A DNA stretch of 64,000 nucleotides from Argentina anserina (taxonomy: Eukaryota; Streptophyta; Magnoliopsida; Rosales; Rosaceae), in NCBI RefSeq assembly GCF_933775445.1, contig NC_065878.1, forward strand, positions 24,192,395-24,256,394, written 5' to 3'. Every line of letters starts with the position of its first letter. Within the stretch, counting starts at the first letter, position 1. The translations under genes were made by a program, and so were the position numbers. The notes beneath the pieces are model-generated. The model was not told the origin of the DNA. It worked only from the letters and a program-made list of their open reading frames with translations, and did no database searches. Of this stretch, positions 1-10,243 are shown piece after piece.

Positions 1-242
1 CAACCCAGGCCTACGGCGGCAGGAATATCAAAATCTCCGCACGGTGCCCATAAACTTGAAATTTTGAGATTCTAGCCGGCGTTACAACTCCGGCCAACAC
101 AAACAGGAGCGCCAGGAGGAAGGAAGTGCGTTTTTGCTGGTTAGCGTCGTCGTTGTGTGTCACCGGTGACCGGAATCGCCGAATCCGCACGATGCGGACC
201 ATCCGGACGTTCGTAGCAGAGACAGACTGTATATATACAATC

Positions 243-588
243 CCTAACTACAAAGTGAATTTCCAATTCTAACACACTTTTTGGTCAAATTTTTTCATCA
301 AAAGTTATTCAATAGTTAGGTATGTTATTCACGATTATCTCTACAAAATTTCATCCAATTTGACAATTATTTGAGCTTTCAAATTGAGATTTAAACCAAC
401 GGTTCACGTTGAGCTGTTTTGATTTATTCATTGATTTAATTTAATTTAATACCTTAACGATAACCAAATTGAATGAAATTTTGTAGAGATGATCATGAAT
501 AACATATCTAACTATTGAATGGCTTATGATGAAAATATTTGACCGAAAAGTTTGTCATAATTGGAACTTCACTCTGTAATTTCAGAGT
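243..588. repeat. Foldback MITE-like inverted repeat
   Basis: Two arms of about 120 bases (243-362 and 465-588) are reverse complements with scattered mismatches and small gaps, around a loop of about 100 AT-rich bases. Matching stretches include TCTCTACAAAATTTCAT on the left and its complement near 475-490. There is no coding potential. The form fits a non-autonomous terminal-inverted-repeat element (MITE). Target-site duplication and superfamily were not established. Confidence 0.75.
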
Positions 589-599
589 GAAACCACGAT

Positions 600-1241
600 G
601 ATATTGTTATATATATATGATATATGAAGAAACTGCAACCGCAGTGGAGTTGGTTAAGCATCTCCTTATAAATTCTCACAGTTAGAACCTCAGCATCTCC
701 TTTTTTATATAATATAGGAAGCGAATATTGGACTACAGAAAAAAGAAACTTGCAAATATAACAACTTTAAAACTAAGGGCTTAGAAAGAAATATTAATTC
801 CATTTAAGAAATCATTCCCGATTTCAGAAAAGTAGCGGCCACAGCAGGAATTGAAAACTTGAATAAAGATCTGCGATGAAATTAAATTGAATTCATCCAT
901 CAGAGCATTGTCACAAAGTCCTAACAAAACCTCAATTAACTAGTTAAGTTCGTTGGCTCGTGCAAAAGAAGAGAATAAAAACTAGAAGAATCTGGCAAGG
1001 AAAAATAAAAGGCTTGTGATAATGTATTGAAACGCATTCATCAAAGTATAATGGAAATGTATTACGTATTCATTCACTGTCTATGAAACCCTCAGCAGTG
1101 AGCAATCTATAAGAGACATAATAAAATGGCAAAAACATAAACACATCTTCTTAATCTTATCTGAAGAAGAGGAAAGACTGTTAAAATCAAATCAAGCATA
1201 GAGCTGAAAAATTGAGAGAAAGGAGAGTTAGGTAGGCGTAC
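600..1241. other. Non-coding stretch next to the GRF exon
   Basis: AT-rich sequence with no reading frame I can support. If the GRF gene is intact this is the start of its first intron, because the GRF exon runs leftward. I searched the minus strand for a WRC-type exon (Cys3His with basic residues) and found none here. Confidence 0.5.
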
Positions 1242-1575
1242 TGGTGGAATGGTGGAAGAATCTGTGAGAGATGGACTCAAAACTCTTCTGAATAGGAAGG
1301 ACGAGATCAGGAGGCACAGGCATGCCTGCCATCATATACTTGAAGATCAGGGCCTGATGCTCCAGCTCTTGCCACTGAGACACTGTAAAAGGTGACATCA
1401 TCCCCATCCCCATTCCCATCAGATTCCCGCTACTCCCGACCCCACCCCCGCCTGCACCACTGCAGCTATTCATCTCCACTGTACTACACCCAAACCCACC
1501 ACCGCAGCCACTATTGATTCCTCGCTCACGCACCTGTAACTCCTTCGCAACACCACCCAGAACCTCCTCAAACAT
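1242..1575 (-). CDS. Growth-regulating factor (GRF), first exon with QLQ domain
   Basis: A first coding exon starting at ATG 1575 (MFEEVLGG), with a Gly/Ser/Met-rich N terminus followed by a clear QLQ domain: [20 protein letters not shown], then the typical GVPVPPDL-like tail (here [15 protein letters not shown]) and SHRFFHH. QLQ binds the GIF co-activators; GRFs are nuclear transcription factors that promote cell proliferation in leaves and other organs. A GT donor (GTACGC) follows base 1242, after the HHST residues, close to where GRF genes usually splice before the WRC DNA-binding domain. Without splicing the frame stops after five more codons. No WRC exon is visible in the 1.2 kb to the left edge, so the gene either has a long intron leaving the window or is a truncated fragment. 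The family call is firm; which GRF it is cannot be told. Confidence 0.82.
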
Positions 1576-2007
1576 TACCAACCATGGAGATAGACAATGA
1601 GAGTCCTATTAGATCGGCCATGCTCCCTAGCATCTCTCTCTCCCTCGGTATCTCTGTGCGTCACTCACAGACAGTACCCTCCCTCCCTCTCTCTATCTCT
1701 GTGTTTCTGTCGTGTGTTGAAAAAAGGGGGCAGTCTCTGTGGAAGAACCCCAAGGTTTGGGTCGCGTTTTATTAACTTTGCTTGTTATTGGGGTAAGTCT
1801 AATTATTAACCAAGCTTCATTAAGCTCGTGCCATCTGAATTCTGGACCAAATTAAAAGAAAAATAATTCGAGTGGATTTAGGAATGTGCGGGTGTGAGAG
1901 ATGTGTTCCCAAAGGTGCAGTTCAACCCTGAGTCAGTGTGTAACTAGATGTCCGTATCAGTCTGGCACAGTGCACATGAGTTCGGACCCAACAAGAAAAA
2001 GAGTTAA
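1576..2007 (-). promoter_or_regulatory. GRF upstream/leader region
   Basis: Sequence immediately upstream of the GRF start on the minus strand. It is rich in CT (plus strand) around 1630-1730, that is GA-rich on the transcribed strand, as seen in many plant leaders. No TATA box can be called with confidence. The short frames on the plus strand look like chance products of the CT-rich tract. Confidence 0.3.
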
Positions 2008-3193
2008 TTTCGTCATCGGTACCTAAATTATTGTAGCAAGGTCAATGTAGTACCTCAACTCTGAGTTGTACCAATGTAGTACCCAAACTTGTAATTCGCT
2101 ATCAACGAATGGTCTGAGCCCAATTTCTGTTACGGCTTCGTTATCTTGGTCACGTGTCCCGCACGTGACCACAAAAAAAAATTTCAACATCGGTACCCAA
2201 ACTCTTGTGGTAAGATCAATGTAGTACCTCAACTTTGAGTTATACCAATGTAGTACCTAAATTCGTTTTTCTCTATCAACGAGGGGTCTGAAGCTAATTT
2301 CTATCACAACTCCATCTTCTGGGTCACATGTCATAACTTCTTGTTTTTTCTCATTTTCTTCTCATTCTCTTTCACTCTCACTCCTTCCACACTGTATTTA
2401 TGAGCTCAGATTTTGAGACAAAACAACATTACGGGTTGTGTTTCTTTCAAACTCTTCAATCACGATGACGACTTCTCCGAGCTCGGCAGTTCCACCTTGA
2501 GCCACAACATCGTCTCCCTCACATCCTCCACCTACGATATTCGAGGCATGTAAAGCGGTGCGGTCGGTGGTCAGCGGTCGAGAATCTCAGAGTAAAGGTC
2601 TGCGATCGTGACGTGTCGATGGATCGGGGGTTCCAAGGAGAGGTGGAGGAGCTCGAAGATGGTGTTGGTGGTGAAGGAGGAGGCGGTGGGGATGAGAGGA
2701 GGTGGAGCTCATCGATGTCACACTGTAGTGGTGAGGTGTATGGAGCATAATGAGAATAAGTTGGTGTTTTGCCCAATTTGTAAGTTGTTTCTTAAGTCTA
2801 GATATTTACTATAAGAGTTTCTTATTTAGGGCCTTAGAACCCACATAGAGTTATTTAGGTAAATACCCTTTTTTTATCCATAAGACGAAATCGTGACGTA
2901 AATTGGCATCAGACCCCTCATTGATAGCGAAAAACGAGTTTGGGTGCTACATTGGTACAACTCATAGTTTGGGTACTACATTAACTTTGCCACAAGAGTT
3001 TGGATACCACTGTTGAATTTTTTGTGTGGTCACGTGCAAGACATGTGACCGAGATAACGAAGCCGTAACAGAAAGTGGGTTCAGACCCTTCGTTGATAGC
3101 GAATTACAAGTTTGGGTACTACATTGGTACAACTCAGAGTTGGGGTACTACATTGACCTTGCCACAATAGTTTGGGTACCGATGATGAACTTT
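2008..3193. mobile_element. Foldback transposon with two-unit inverted arms
   Basis: The left arm (about 2010-2330) and right arm (about 2884-3190) are inverted copies. Each arm is itself two tandem copies of a unit of about 185 bases, marked by the recurring phrase AATGTAGTACC and by CACGTGACC-like sequence. The outer ends match as CGTCATCGGTACC and GGTACCGATGATG. The interior (2340-2880) is unrelated, with one proline/serine-rich frame on the minus strand (2519-2776) that resembles no family I know and may be captured host sequence. No transposase is visible, so the element is non-autonomous. The superfamily is uncertain; long internally repeated arms are typical of foldback or Mutator-like elements. 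Confidence 0.75.
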
Positions 3194-3215
3194 TTTCCAA
3201 GAAAAAATAACAGCT

Positions 3216-4236
3216 GATTCTCTATCCCCAATTCTTTATTTCCACCCTAATCAAGTTTTGACAGTTGTCCTGCCACCTAAGCACCTAACAACTATATCTA
3301 CCTCCGTTTACAACTCTGTTTTTATTAAAAATTTAATAAATTGTGCTTATAGATAAATAACAAGAAATGCATCTGCATCTCTGTCCTCCACTCCTTCCCA
3401 AATCCATATGAAATTTTCAACTGGCCGCTCATCTACAACAACATATAAATAAATTCACATGAATTCTGAATTTCAATTCTTGAAGCCAATATGAGTGTTT
3501 AAATTTGCTCATGGGAGAAGAACCATGATAATTAATTGTACGTAGTTGGCGGGGGAGGGTTTGTTTCCATGTTGTTTTTCGATCATCTACTCATTTGGGT
3601 TGTTCTGGATATGGGATTTCATGCATGGAATGAAAGTAGAAGTAGACTAATTATTTATTTATGATTGGAAAATTAATAGCATTTTCAAGAAATCATGCTT
3701 AAAAGCTGCTCAATCAATCCCCAGACACTCCCAACACTCGGGCAAATTTAGTTTCATATTGACCCTGATCGAATTTCTCCCTTTTCAATATATGTCAAAA
3801 TTCATCTACCTATCCCTACACAATATACTTCTTATCTTCATTTACTTACTCTACCATGCTCATTTTTCCTACATCACCACACTTCTGCTTCATTCTTCAT
3901 CATGCATATTGTTATGGATGATCGATGCAGCATCATCATACCCTAATCCACCACCAACTACAACACCACATCTATCCAACACCGTATCTAATACCCATCA
4001 TAGATTCCTAAGATTATTCCGTGGAAAATTACATATTCATGACCTCTCGCGAACCATGCTAAGGAGACTGATGGAGAAGAGATTGAAATACAACTTTTTA
4101 TTCTTAATCAAAGAAAAATAATTTGATAAGAAAAAGAAAAAGATATTAACGGAGGTTTATGACTGTTAACTTGTCCTAGGTGGCAGGACACATGTCAATA
4201 TTTAATTAGGGTATAGGGAGGGGAATAGAGAAATGA
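3216..4236. mobile_element. Second terminal-inverted-repeat element
   Basis: Terminal arms of about 90 bases (3216-3306 and 4147-4236) are inverted copies sharing TGTCCTGCCACCTA and ACCTCCGTT. The element abuts the previous foldback element with only about 20 bases between them. The 840-base interior contains a 120-codon plus-strand frame (3759-4121) with a hydrophobic N-terminal half and a basic C terminus; I do not recognise it and it may be chance. No transposase is seen. Confidence 0.7.
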
Positions 4237-4252
4237 GGAAAAAAAATTCAGT

Positions 4253-4585
4253 GTTTTCGGAAAAACACGTGACAATGTTCAGTATTCTTCATTACCTGAA
4301 TTTATTACACAAAAATTATAATTTTATATATTTTTATTATTTGTGAAATGACATTTATAGGTATTGATAATTTTGAACTAGAATTTCGAGTTTAGAGATT
4401 AGAGTTTAGGGTATAGGGTTTTAGAGTTTATGGTATTAAAGTGTAGGGTATATGGTTTTAGAAAGAAACCCTAAATAATATTTACTAAAATAGCTTAAAT
4501 ATGATTTTTTTTATTAAATCATAAGTGTCAAATGGTGATTAGAATTAAGTACCACTTGACATTGCACATGGTTCTCCGGAAGGAC
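4253..4585. repeat. Small MITE-like element
   Basis: Imperfect inverted ends of about 25 bases: CGGAAAAACACGTGACAATG near 4258 and, inverted near 4560, ATTGCACATGGTTCTCCGG. The interior is very AT-rich, with a telomere-like patch of TTTAGGG-type phrases at 4383-4450. Non-coding. Confidence 0.5.
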
Positions 4586-4727
4586 TGGAAAATTCCTCAT
4601 AAATGAGAATAGAGGATTAACTGCCAAAAAATAATAGTTTCAATCGGAATTAAAAAAAAATTGAAATTTGAACTCCTAATAATTTACAATCCACAAGTCC
4701 CGTTCGCCTGGTCACTAGATAACCAAG

Positions 4728-5409
4728 GAAGATTTGGACAACTACCACACAATCAACTTACTTTTAATCTAAGGGCTACGAAATAAGGATGTTAAATCAA
4801 ACTAAAACACATTATCTTATATTCTCTAATCATTTTTAATTGCTATAGAGAAATCCTACCCAGTAACCCAAACCTCAATTATCCCAAAAGTCACGTCTTC
4901 TCATCTTTTCATTCCATACTTCTCCTAAATTTCATCAAATTTGCAAAAAATCAGAGAGAATCCTCTAGTTGGAAATGGAACTTGATGTCAGAATCCAGTG
5001 ACTTAGGATCTCCCGATCTCCCGATCTCCTCGTCTATGTCCTATCCTTCTCATATTAAGATCTTATAATAAATTTTATAACATATGTTTTAGAAACCCAG
5101 AGGGTTTGCCGAAGCTGGTGGCCGCTGACCACGGTTAGCTCTCCACCTTCTTACAATACCCTGTTAAGACGAACTAAGTTGTGTTGGAGTTAAAGAGAAA
5201 AAATTTAATTCAAAGGTACTGGTTTGTGTTAAATCAAAGAGGAAACAATCATGGAGACTTGGATTCTGAATTTCTGATCAGACTTTGTGAGAAGAGAGGA
5301 GAAGAATGAGATTGAGATAAACTAGTGAATTTTCAAATAATCTAACCTCCTTATTTCCCAGTCCTTGGATTAGAAGTATGTTTATCATCTGGTAGTTGTC
5401 CAAATCTTC
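4728..5409. repeat. Inverted-repeat pair flanking about 640 bases
   Basis: A perfect 20-base inverted repeat, GAAGATTTGGACAACTACCA at 4728-4747 and its complement at 5390-5409, with weaker similarity on both sides. It suggests another degraded terminal-inverted-repeat element. I see no reliable coding sequence between the arms. Confidence 0.45.
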
Positions 5410-5489
5410 ACTAGTTTGTAGAATCCACACTTCAAATTTTTTTTTTTTGTAAAACTTTTATAATAAGATACTTGTTACTAAACACTTCG

Positions 5490-6075
5490 AGGTTAGGGAT
5501 GATGCTGCTAAAGCTGCTACAGTTCTTATGCCTACAGTCGTTCCTTGGTGGAATGAGTATAGACAGGCAAGTGCCACTTATCTGCATCCTAAACCCTAGC
5601 AGCCACTACAGATAGGGATTATCAAGCTGAATATTGATGTTGCTTTTCAACTTGTTGATGGCACCTCAAGATTGGGAGGTGTTTTACGTGATCAGTTTAG
5701 ACATAGTATGGGGATTTTACCTCTTTATGGGATCGAGCTCAATCTCATTTGCATGTTGAGCGTCTAGCTGTAATTGAGGGTTTGAAAGTTGCTCGACAGT
5801 ATGCTCTTACTCCCCTAACTATTGACTCTCATTGTGAGGTTTTGGTGGATGTTGTTCTGCAATATACGTTAGATCACTATGAGTTTGGTTTTCTTATTAA
5901 GGACCTTCATTGGAGTATGCAATTAGCTCATAAGGCGAGATTGCCTTTTGTTAAACGCTCAACTAAAAATGTAGCGTACACCTTAGCTAGATTAGCTTTG
6001 CAATCAAATTCTAGTTTAGCGTTTTCAAATGTACTCCCTCTGGATGTGAATGTGATCATAATTGTTAATCAATGA
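5490..6075 (+). pseudogene. LINE-type RNase H (RVT_3) remnant
   Basis: Conceptual translation gives the C-terminal RNase H-like domain typical of plant LINE reverse-transcriptase proteins: a WWNEYRQA-type linker, then IKLNIDVAF (family pattern KxNVDGA), GGVLRD, and in a shifted frame from 5749 HVERLAVIEGLKVAR, a Ser-His-Cys-Glu stretch, and a terminal VAYTLARLALQ (pattern NxxAHxLAxxA). A stop codon near 5600 and a frameshift near 5740 break it, and no reverse transcriptase core lies upstream. It is a dead fragment of a non-LTR retrotransposon or of a host gene derived from one. Confidence 0.75.
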
Positions 6076-6600
6076 AGTAAATTCATTCCCCTCAAATAAA
6101 AATACTTGGTCTTTAGGTTTTAACTTTTAAGTTAGGCTGTCATATGAAGATGCAAGCTCCCATTTTGATTTTCTTTTTGTTTGGGATTTGTTAAGTTTTT
6201 TGCTTTGTTTTTTTCTTCGGATATTAAGTTTGTTCCTCTTTTTTTTTTGCCATTGTCAAGCTTATTGAAGTTTTGTATTGGAGGTCTGTCTTCATTAAAA
6301 CTACTAGCATTTACCCGTAAATATTTTCACGGAAGTTAATTTTGATAATAACTTCTCACTACTTACTATCCATATATATTTTCCATAATTATCTCTTACT
6401 TTTATTAATTTATTTTGCCTTTGAACTTACAACCCATATGTTTCTTTATGAGAAATTGTTGACAATATGATATATCTGCAGTTCATAATTTGATACTACT
6501 CTGCTGCTCATTTCATAGTAGTAAAGATTAAGTCATATTGGCCGAGCCAATTTGAATACGAATAGGGATAGAATCCATTCCCTATTTAAAACAGAAAACG
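6076..6600. other. AT-rich intergenic stretch
   Basis: No gene, RNA or clear repeat is recognised between the RNase H remnant and the ORC3 promoter motifs. Confidence 0.4.
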
Positions 6601-6746
6601 AGAGAGGCCCGAACGAGATTGGGTTTGGCCCAACTAATGTCTATTTTCCCGCCAAAGAGTAGCGCCATGGAAACCCTAAAAATTGGGTTAAAATCGGGAG
6701 TTTAGAGTTGGGGAGCAGAGTCAATTGAGGGAAAGCATCATATCAA
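6601..6746 (+). promoter_or_regulatory. Proliferation-type promoter of the ORC3 locus
   Basis: Three elements typical of plant cell-cycle and growth genes occur within 55 bases: a site II motif GGCCCA at 6627-6632, a consensus E2F site TTTTCCCGCCAAA at 6644-6656, and a telo-box AAACCCTAA at 6671-6679. DNA replication genes, including ORC subunits, are known E2F targets in plants. The segment ends exactly at the left LTR, and the ORC3 body resumes right after the right LTR, so I infer this is the original ORC3 promoter and leader. A short ATG frame starts at 6667 and stops after 12 codons. Confidence 0.7.
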
Positions 6747-6922
6747 TGTTAGGGTTTTACCCCTAAGCTAGAGAGATTACAGCTAAAGAAATAGAAAGGA
6801 AATGAAATAAACTTTAATATTTTCTTTGATAGATTGAAATGAGGATACAACATATTATATATAGGCCATGTTGGCTTAGTCATGTGCCTCACACGTGACT
6901 AAATAACACTAGAATCATAACA
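6747..6922 (-). repeat. LTR (3' LTR of the minus-strand element)
   Basis: 176-base LTR, TGTTAGGGTTTTACCC to AGAATCATAACA on the plus strand. It is about 98% identical to the copy at 10614-10789; I see three substitutions, near AAATAGAAAG, ACTTTAAT and CACGTGACT. Confidence 0.88.
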
Positions 6923-6968
6923 ATCCATTCCCATTTCAGAAACTTGTCCTCAAGTTTCACATTTGGAT

Positions 6969-7865
6969 TCAAAACCTGGGCACTTTCACAAGATGTTCGT
7001 AGAAATCTAAATTCATATGCAGTAACCACAACACACTAGCATTGTGATGTAGAATTCGAGAGTTCATACCACTAATCTTAATGGTAACTGTAGCAAGCTG
7101 ATCGGTTTTGTACATGTGACCCCCAATATCAAGCTGAGTGAGCATTACCGCAATGGTACTCTCCATAATACATGCTTCAATAGTTAAATCAACACCCGAG
7201 CTACTGTGAATTATCAAACTTTTGTAATGCTTCACCATTTTCTCTGCAGCAGTGCAATACTGCATTATAGTCTCAAACTGCAAGAGAGCAACATCACTTT
7301 TATGTGCAGCCTTAAGCTTGTCAAGCAACTGGATTGCACACTTGTTCTCCTCGTTAACATTTCCCTGAAGACTATGATAGTTTCGTGATACATACCATTC
7401 ATCCACCCATTTTAGAATCAAGGGCATTGGCTGGAAATCTGGAATCTTTTTAGTGAGTCGGTTTGCCAGAAATGCTTCAACTCCAACATGAATATTCGAC
7501 TTCATTATCAATTTTGCACTTTTACGTATCTCCTCTAGAAGGCTAATTAATGCACTAGAGCTCAGGGCAACTTCCAGAGTAGCTTGATCAGGTCTTACAT
7601 ATCGAGACTGTGGTTCCCATAAAATCTTCATTACCTCAGTGCAGTAGCTAAAGAGTCTTTCATTCACTCTAACTTCGTGTATAATATCGGAAACCTCCTC
7701 ATATGCACCAGTGCAATAGTGAACTAGCACATGGGCTATGTCAATAATGTGAGAACTCAAGGCACCACATCCATGTGTATATTTAGGTACCAAGGCCATG
7801 CGAGTAAAGTTTTGACCATCTTTCAAGCATGTTTGGTGTTTAGAATTTAACCACAGAGCAATCAA
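6969..7865 (-). CDS. Retroelement 3'-most ORF, helical protein of unknown family
   Basis: The longest internal frame, 298 codons, next to the 3' LTR. Composition and spacing suggest a mostly helical soluble protein with many His and Cys residues. I see no DDE, YxDD or zinc-finger motif. It occupies the slot where an integrase or envelope-like gene would lie in a complete element but resembles neither. It may be a captured host gene or a lineage-specific retroelement protein. Confidence 0.4.
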   Translation of the reverse strand: MIALWLNSKHQTCLKDGQNFTRMALVPKYTHGCGALSSHIIDIAHVLVHYCTGAYEEVSDIIHEVRVNERLFSYCTEVMKILWEPQSRYVRPDQATLEVALSSSALISLLEEIRKSAKLIMKSNIHVGVEAFLANRLTKKIPDFQPMPLILKWVDEWYVSRNYHSLQGNVNEENKCAIQLLDKLKAAHKSDVALLQFETIMQYCTAAEKMVKHYKSLIIHSSSGVDLTIEACIMESTIAVMLTQLDIGGHMYKTDQLATVTIKISGMNSRILHHNASVLWLLHMNLDFYEHLVKVPRF

Positions 7866-7882
7866 GCTTCCTCATATATATG

Positions 7883-8257
7883 TCATGTTGCTACTGCCAC
7901 AAGATCTTTCACAAAGTTCAATAAAATTGAGCACATAAATTTATCATATCCTAGCAGCTTGCATATCTCCTCTAGCTCAACCCAATAATCACCACAAGTC
8001 TGCTTCTCGTGTCTTCCTTCAGTTTTAGCCCACCATGGCCTGAATTCAAAGTTAACATTCTTAAAAGGCTGCAAATGTAGAGGATGAGCCATCATTAATA
8101 AATTCCCATACCCTTTTGACTCCCACATGAACTCTACTGTAGCATTATAATCCTTAATTCTAAAAATAGAGAGAAATTCATTCTTCACAATAGTTACTTG
8201 GGCCATATAGAACTCATTGTCTTCTTCTTTAATAAGAGGATCAAAAGTTAAATCCAC
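7883..8257 (-). CDS. Retroelement internal ORF fragment
   Basis: A 124-codon frame, acidic, with a Trp-rich middle (FEFRPWWAKTEG). It overlaps the frame ending at 8248 by a few bases, so a frameshift may separate parts of one ancestral protein. Unknown function. Confidence 0.3.
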   Translation of the reverse strand: MDLTFDPLIKEEDNEFYMAQVTIVKNEFLSIFRIKDYNATVEFMWESKGYGNLLMMAHPLHLQPFKNVNFEFRPWWAKTEGRHEKQTCGDYWVELEEICKLLGYDKFMCSILLNFVKDLVAVAT

Positions 8258-8417
8258 ATTAAATAAGTCACAACATCAGGAGGCAATCCAATCCCCCCCA
8301 CATCACCTTCTTCATTCATGTTCACGTAAATAACATCTAAGCATCTCTCATTTCTACTAACCATGAAATTACTAAGTTCAGTGCCACTAGAGAGGCGCCC
8401 TTGATCATGGTAAACTT

Positions 8418-9128
8418 TCAAGCACCTAGAAACAGATAGCTGCAACAGCAGACAATTATACATTTCTCATGTCCAATCACCAAGAAACTATTAAATTTAA
8501 TTCCCCTAGAGATAAGATTCTGATCATGGTGAATATCCAAGCACCCCTTTCTAAAGCTAGTCACTGTAATCTTGAATAACCATCTCGCATTTTTCTCAAC
8601 ATATCCATACTTCCAAAATTCAATCAAGACAATCATCAATGACAAAGTATTACCAGCTGATGCCATTGTCTCTATGTTTCCAGTTGTAGATACCATGTTG
8701 GACCTCCGTAACAGAAGCATCCTCATATCCCCTATTAACTCTTTATCCAATACCAAAAGTTCATATGTCAAGAAAGGGTGACCACCTCCTTTATCACGAA
8801 CCTTCTTATCAAACCCGGAGAAGCATAGTACTCGTACACAGTGACTAATCTTCTGTGAACACAAGTCTCTTGAGACCAGTGCAGGCTTGTCAACTGAATG
8901 TTTAGTCTTGTCTAGAAATTGAAAGTTCCCATTGACAAATGCATTACCATTAATTATTAGTCTGACCTTGTCTCTATCAACACTCACCTGAGAATTAACA
9001 AGTGCACAAGAGTATAGAAATGTGCTCTCAGTAGGCGAAGTCATAGTGTTACCATTGGACGCAGCTCCACTGGTTGATGCTTTCAAAAGAGCTGCTACTG
9101 CAATATAATCAATTAACTTTCCACCCAA
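8418..9128 (-). CDS. Retroelement internal ORF with repeated modules, unknown
   Basis: A 236-codon frame containing VRDKGGGHPFLTYELLVLDK and, near its end, GCLDIHHDQNLISRG. The latter is repeated in the overlapping downstream frame (8248-8463) as RCLKVYHDQGRLSSG, showing an internal repeat of a module of roughly 40 residues. No reverse transcriptase, integrase or known domain was recognised. Confidence 0.35.
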   Translation of the reverse strand: MGGKLIDYIAVAALLKASTSGAASNGNTMTSPTESTFLYSCALVNSQVSVDRDKVRLIINGNAFVNGNFQFLDKTKHSVDKPALVSRDLCSQKISHCVRVLCFSGFDKKVRDKGGGHPFLTYELLVLDKELIGDMRMLLLRRSNMVSTTGNIETMASAGNTLSLMIVLIEFWKYGYVEKNARWLFKITVTSFRKGCLDIHHDQNLISRGIKFNSFLVIGHEKCIIVCCCSYLFLGA

Positions 9129-9318
9129 GTCCTCTTTCTATGCTTTATAATTCACTCTGATTGCATTTCCTAATGGTTGGTGAGCAAGCCCCCCACCCTT
9201 GTCTTGAATACTAGTAAGAACTGCATCAGGCTTCCTGATACAATCATCCAATGTGTCATCTCTGAACTCCATAATTCCACAAGTATTTGTGAACACTTCG
9301 TTGGGCACCACAACAGCT

Positions 9319-9564
9319 TCAGGTTTTTTTTTCTTTTGGACCTAAGTCTTCAGTAACCAGAGAAGGCTTGCAGTCCAATCTTATGTTCACATGAGTAGCA
9401 TCATCGGTTTCATGATACACATACCCAATAGATTCATCAAAACCTTCATTCACTTCATTTGACAGACAAGTTTCCACATGGTCATGAATAGCATCCATTA
9501 TTTCACAATGAGTAGTAAGCCCTCCTCCTTTGTCACGAATGCTCTTAACAAAAGATTGGGACAA
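9319..9564 (-). CDS. Retroelement internal ORF fragment with SIRDKGGG motif
   Basis: An 81-codon frame with KSIRDKGGGLTTHCEIMDAI and an acidic/His region. The motif [SIV]-[RQ]-D-K-G-G-G recurs in the element at about 9195 and 8790, so this region appears to be built from repeated modules. Function unknown. Confidence 0.35.
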   Translation of the reverse strand: MSQSFVKSIRDKGGGLTTHCEIMDAIHDHVETCLSNEVNEGFDESIGYVYHETDDATHVNIRLDCKPSLVTEDLGPKEKKT

Positions 9565-9606
9565 TCCACTCTTCTTGAACCTTACATCTCGGAATAACCC
9601 TCTTAA

Positions 9607-10236
9607 TTATGGCTTACCATTAGACGCTGGAATTAAACCCTTGCCACAACTTGCATCACACAACCCATTTGACTCGGACATTTTATCAAATAGGTAGAGT
9701 GCATTAGGTTCCTTCCATTGTCTATCAGAATTTGGTCCTTGAATATCTTGCTTAACACCAAGACACCCAAGCCTAATAATCTTTCTACCATTTCCACTCT
9801 CAAAATTCTCATCAACACCACTTAATTTCGCACCAAGCACAGAATCAATAGCATTACAACCATTATCCAAGAGACTGGAATTAGGGACACGATTTACTGG
9901 ACGAAACAATGCAGAGACGTTGTTCGACTGAGCCGAAACGGTGTTGTTGACCAGAAGAGGCACAACGGAGCTTTGACTGCAATTAGCCTTGAAATCCTGA
10001 GCTACATCACCCACAAGGCGCTGAAATTGGGGATTATGCTTCCCAGCTCGTAGCCTGAATTGACGAGGCTTCCTCACTCCTCCGGCGGCCACTGTCGACT
10101 TGAGTGCGACTTGCTTGCTGCGAGCCTTCCAAAGATGAGAGTGAACTTGTGGTACATGTGAAGGGTTTTCTGGAGCGCTCGGTCGTCGTGGTGTCGAGGT
10201 TTGCTCCAATTGGAATTTCTCAAACACGTTTTGCAT
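9607..10236 (-). CDS. Retroelement internal ORF, unknown
   Basis: A 209-codon frame following the leader ORF. It has a basic patch (KPRQFRLRAGKHNPQ) and many Asn/Ser residues but no retroviral catalytic motif. No known family was recognised. It probably continues the same ancestral polyprotein as the frames at 9319-9564 and 8418-9128. Confidence 0.35.
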   Translation of the reverse strand: MQNVFEKFQLEQTSTPRRPSAPENPSHVPQVHSHLWKARSKQVALKSTVAAGGVRKPRQFRLRAGKHNPQFQRLVGDVAQDFKANCSQSSVVPLLVNNTVSAQSNNVSALFRPVNRVPNSSLLDNGCNAIDSVLGAKLSGVDENFESGNGRKIIRLGCLGVKQDIQGPNSDRQWKEPNALYLFDKMSESNGLCDASCGKGLIPASNGKP

Positions 10237-10243
10237 CTTCGAC

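Noticed and set aside
1584..1809. Two overlapping plus-strand frames opposite the GRF leader
   Set aside because: They come from a CT-rich leader tract (Ser/Leu-rich) and show no known domain.
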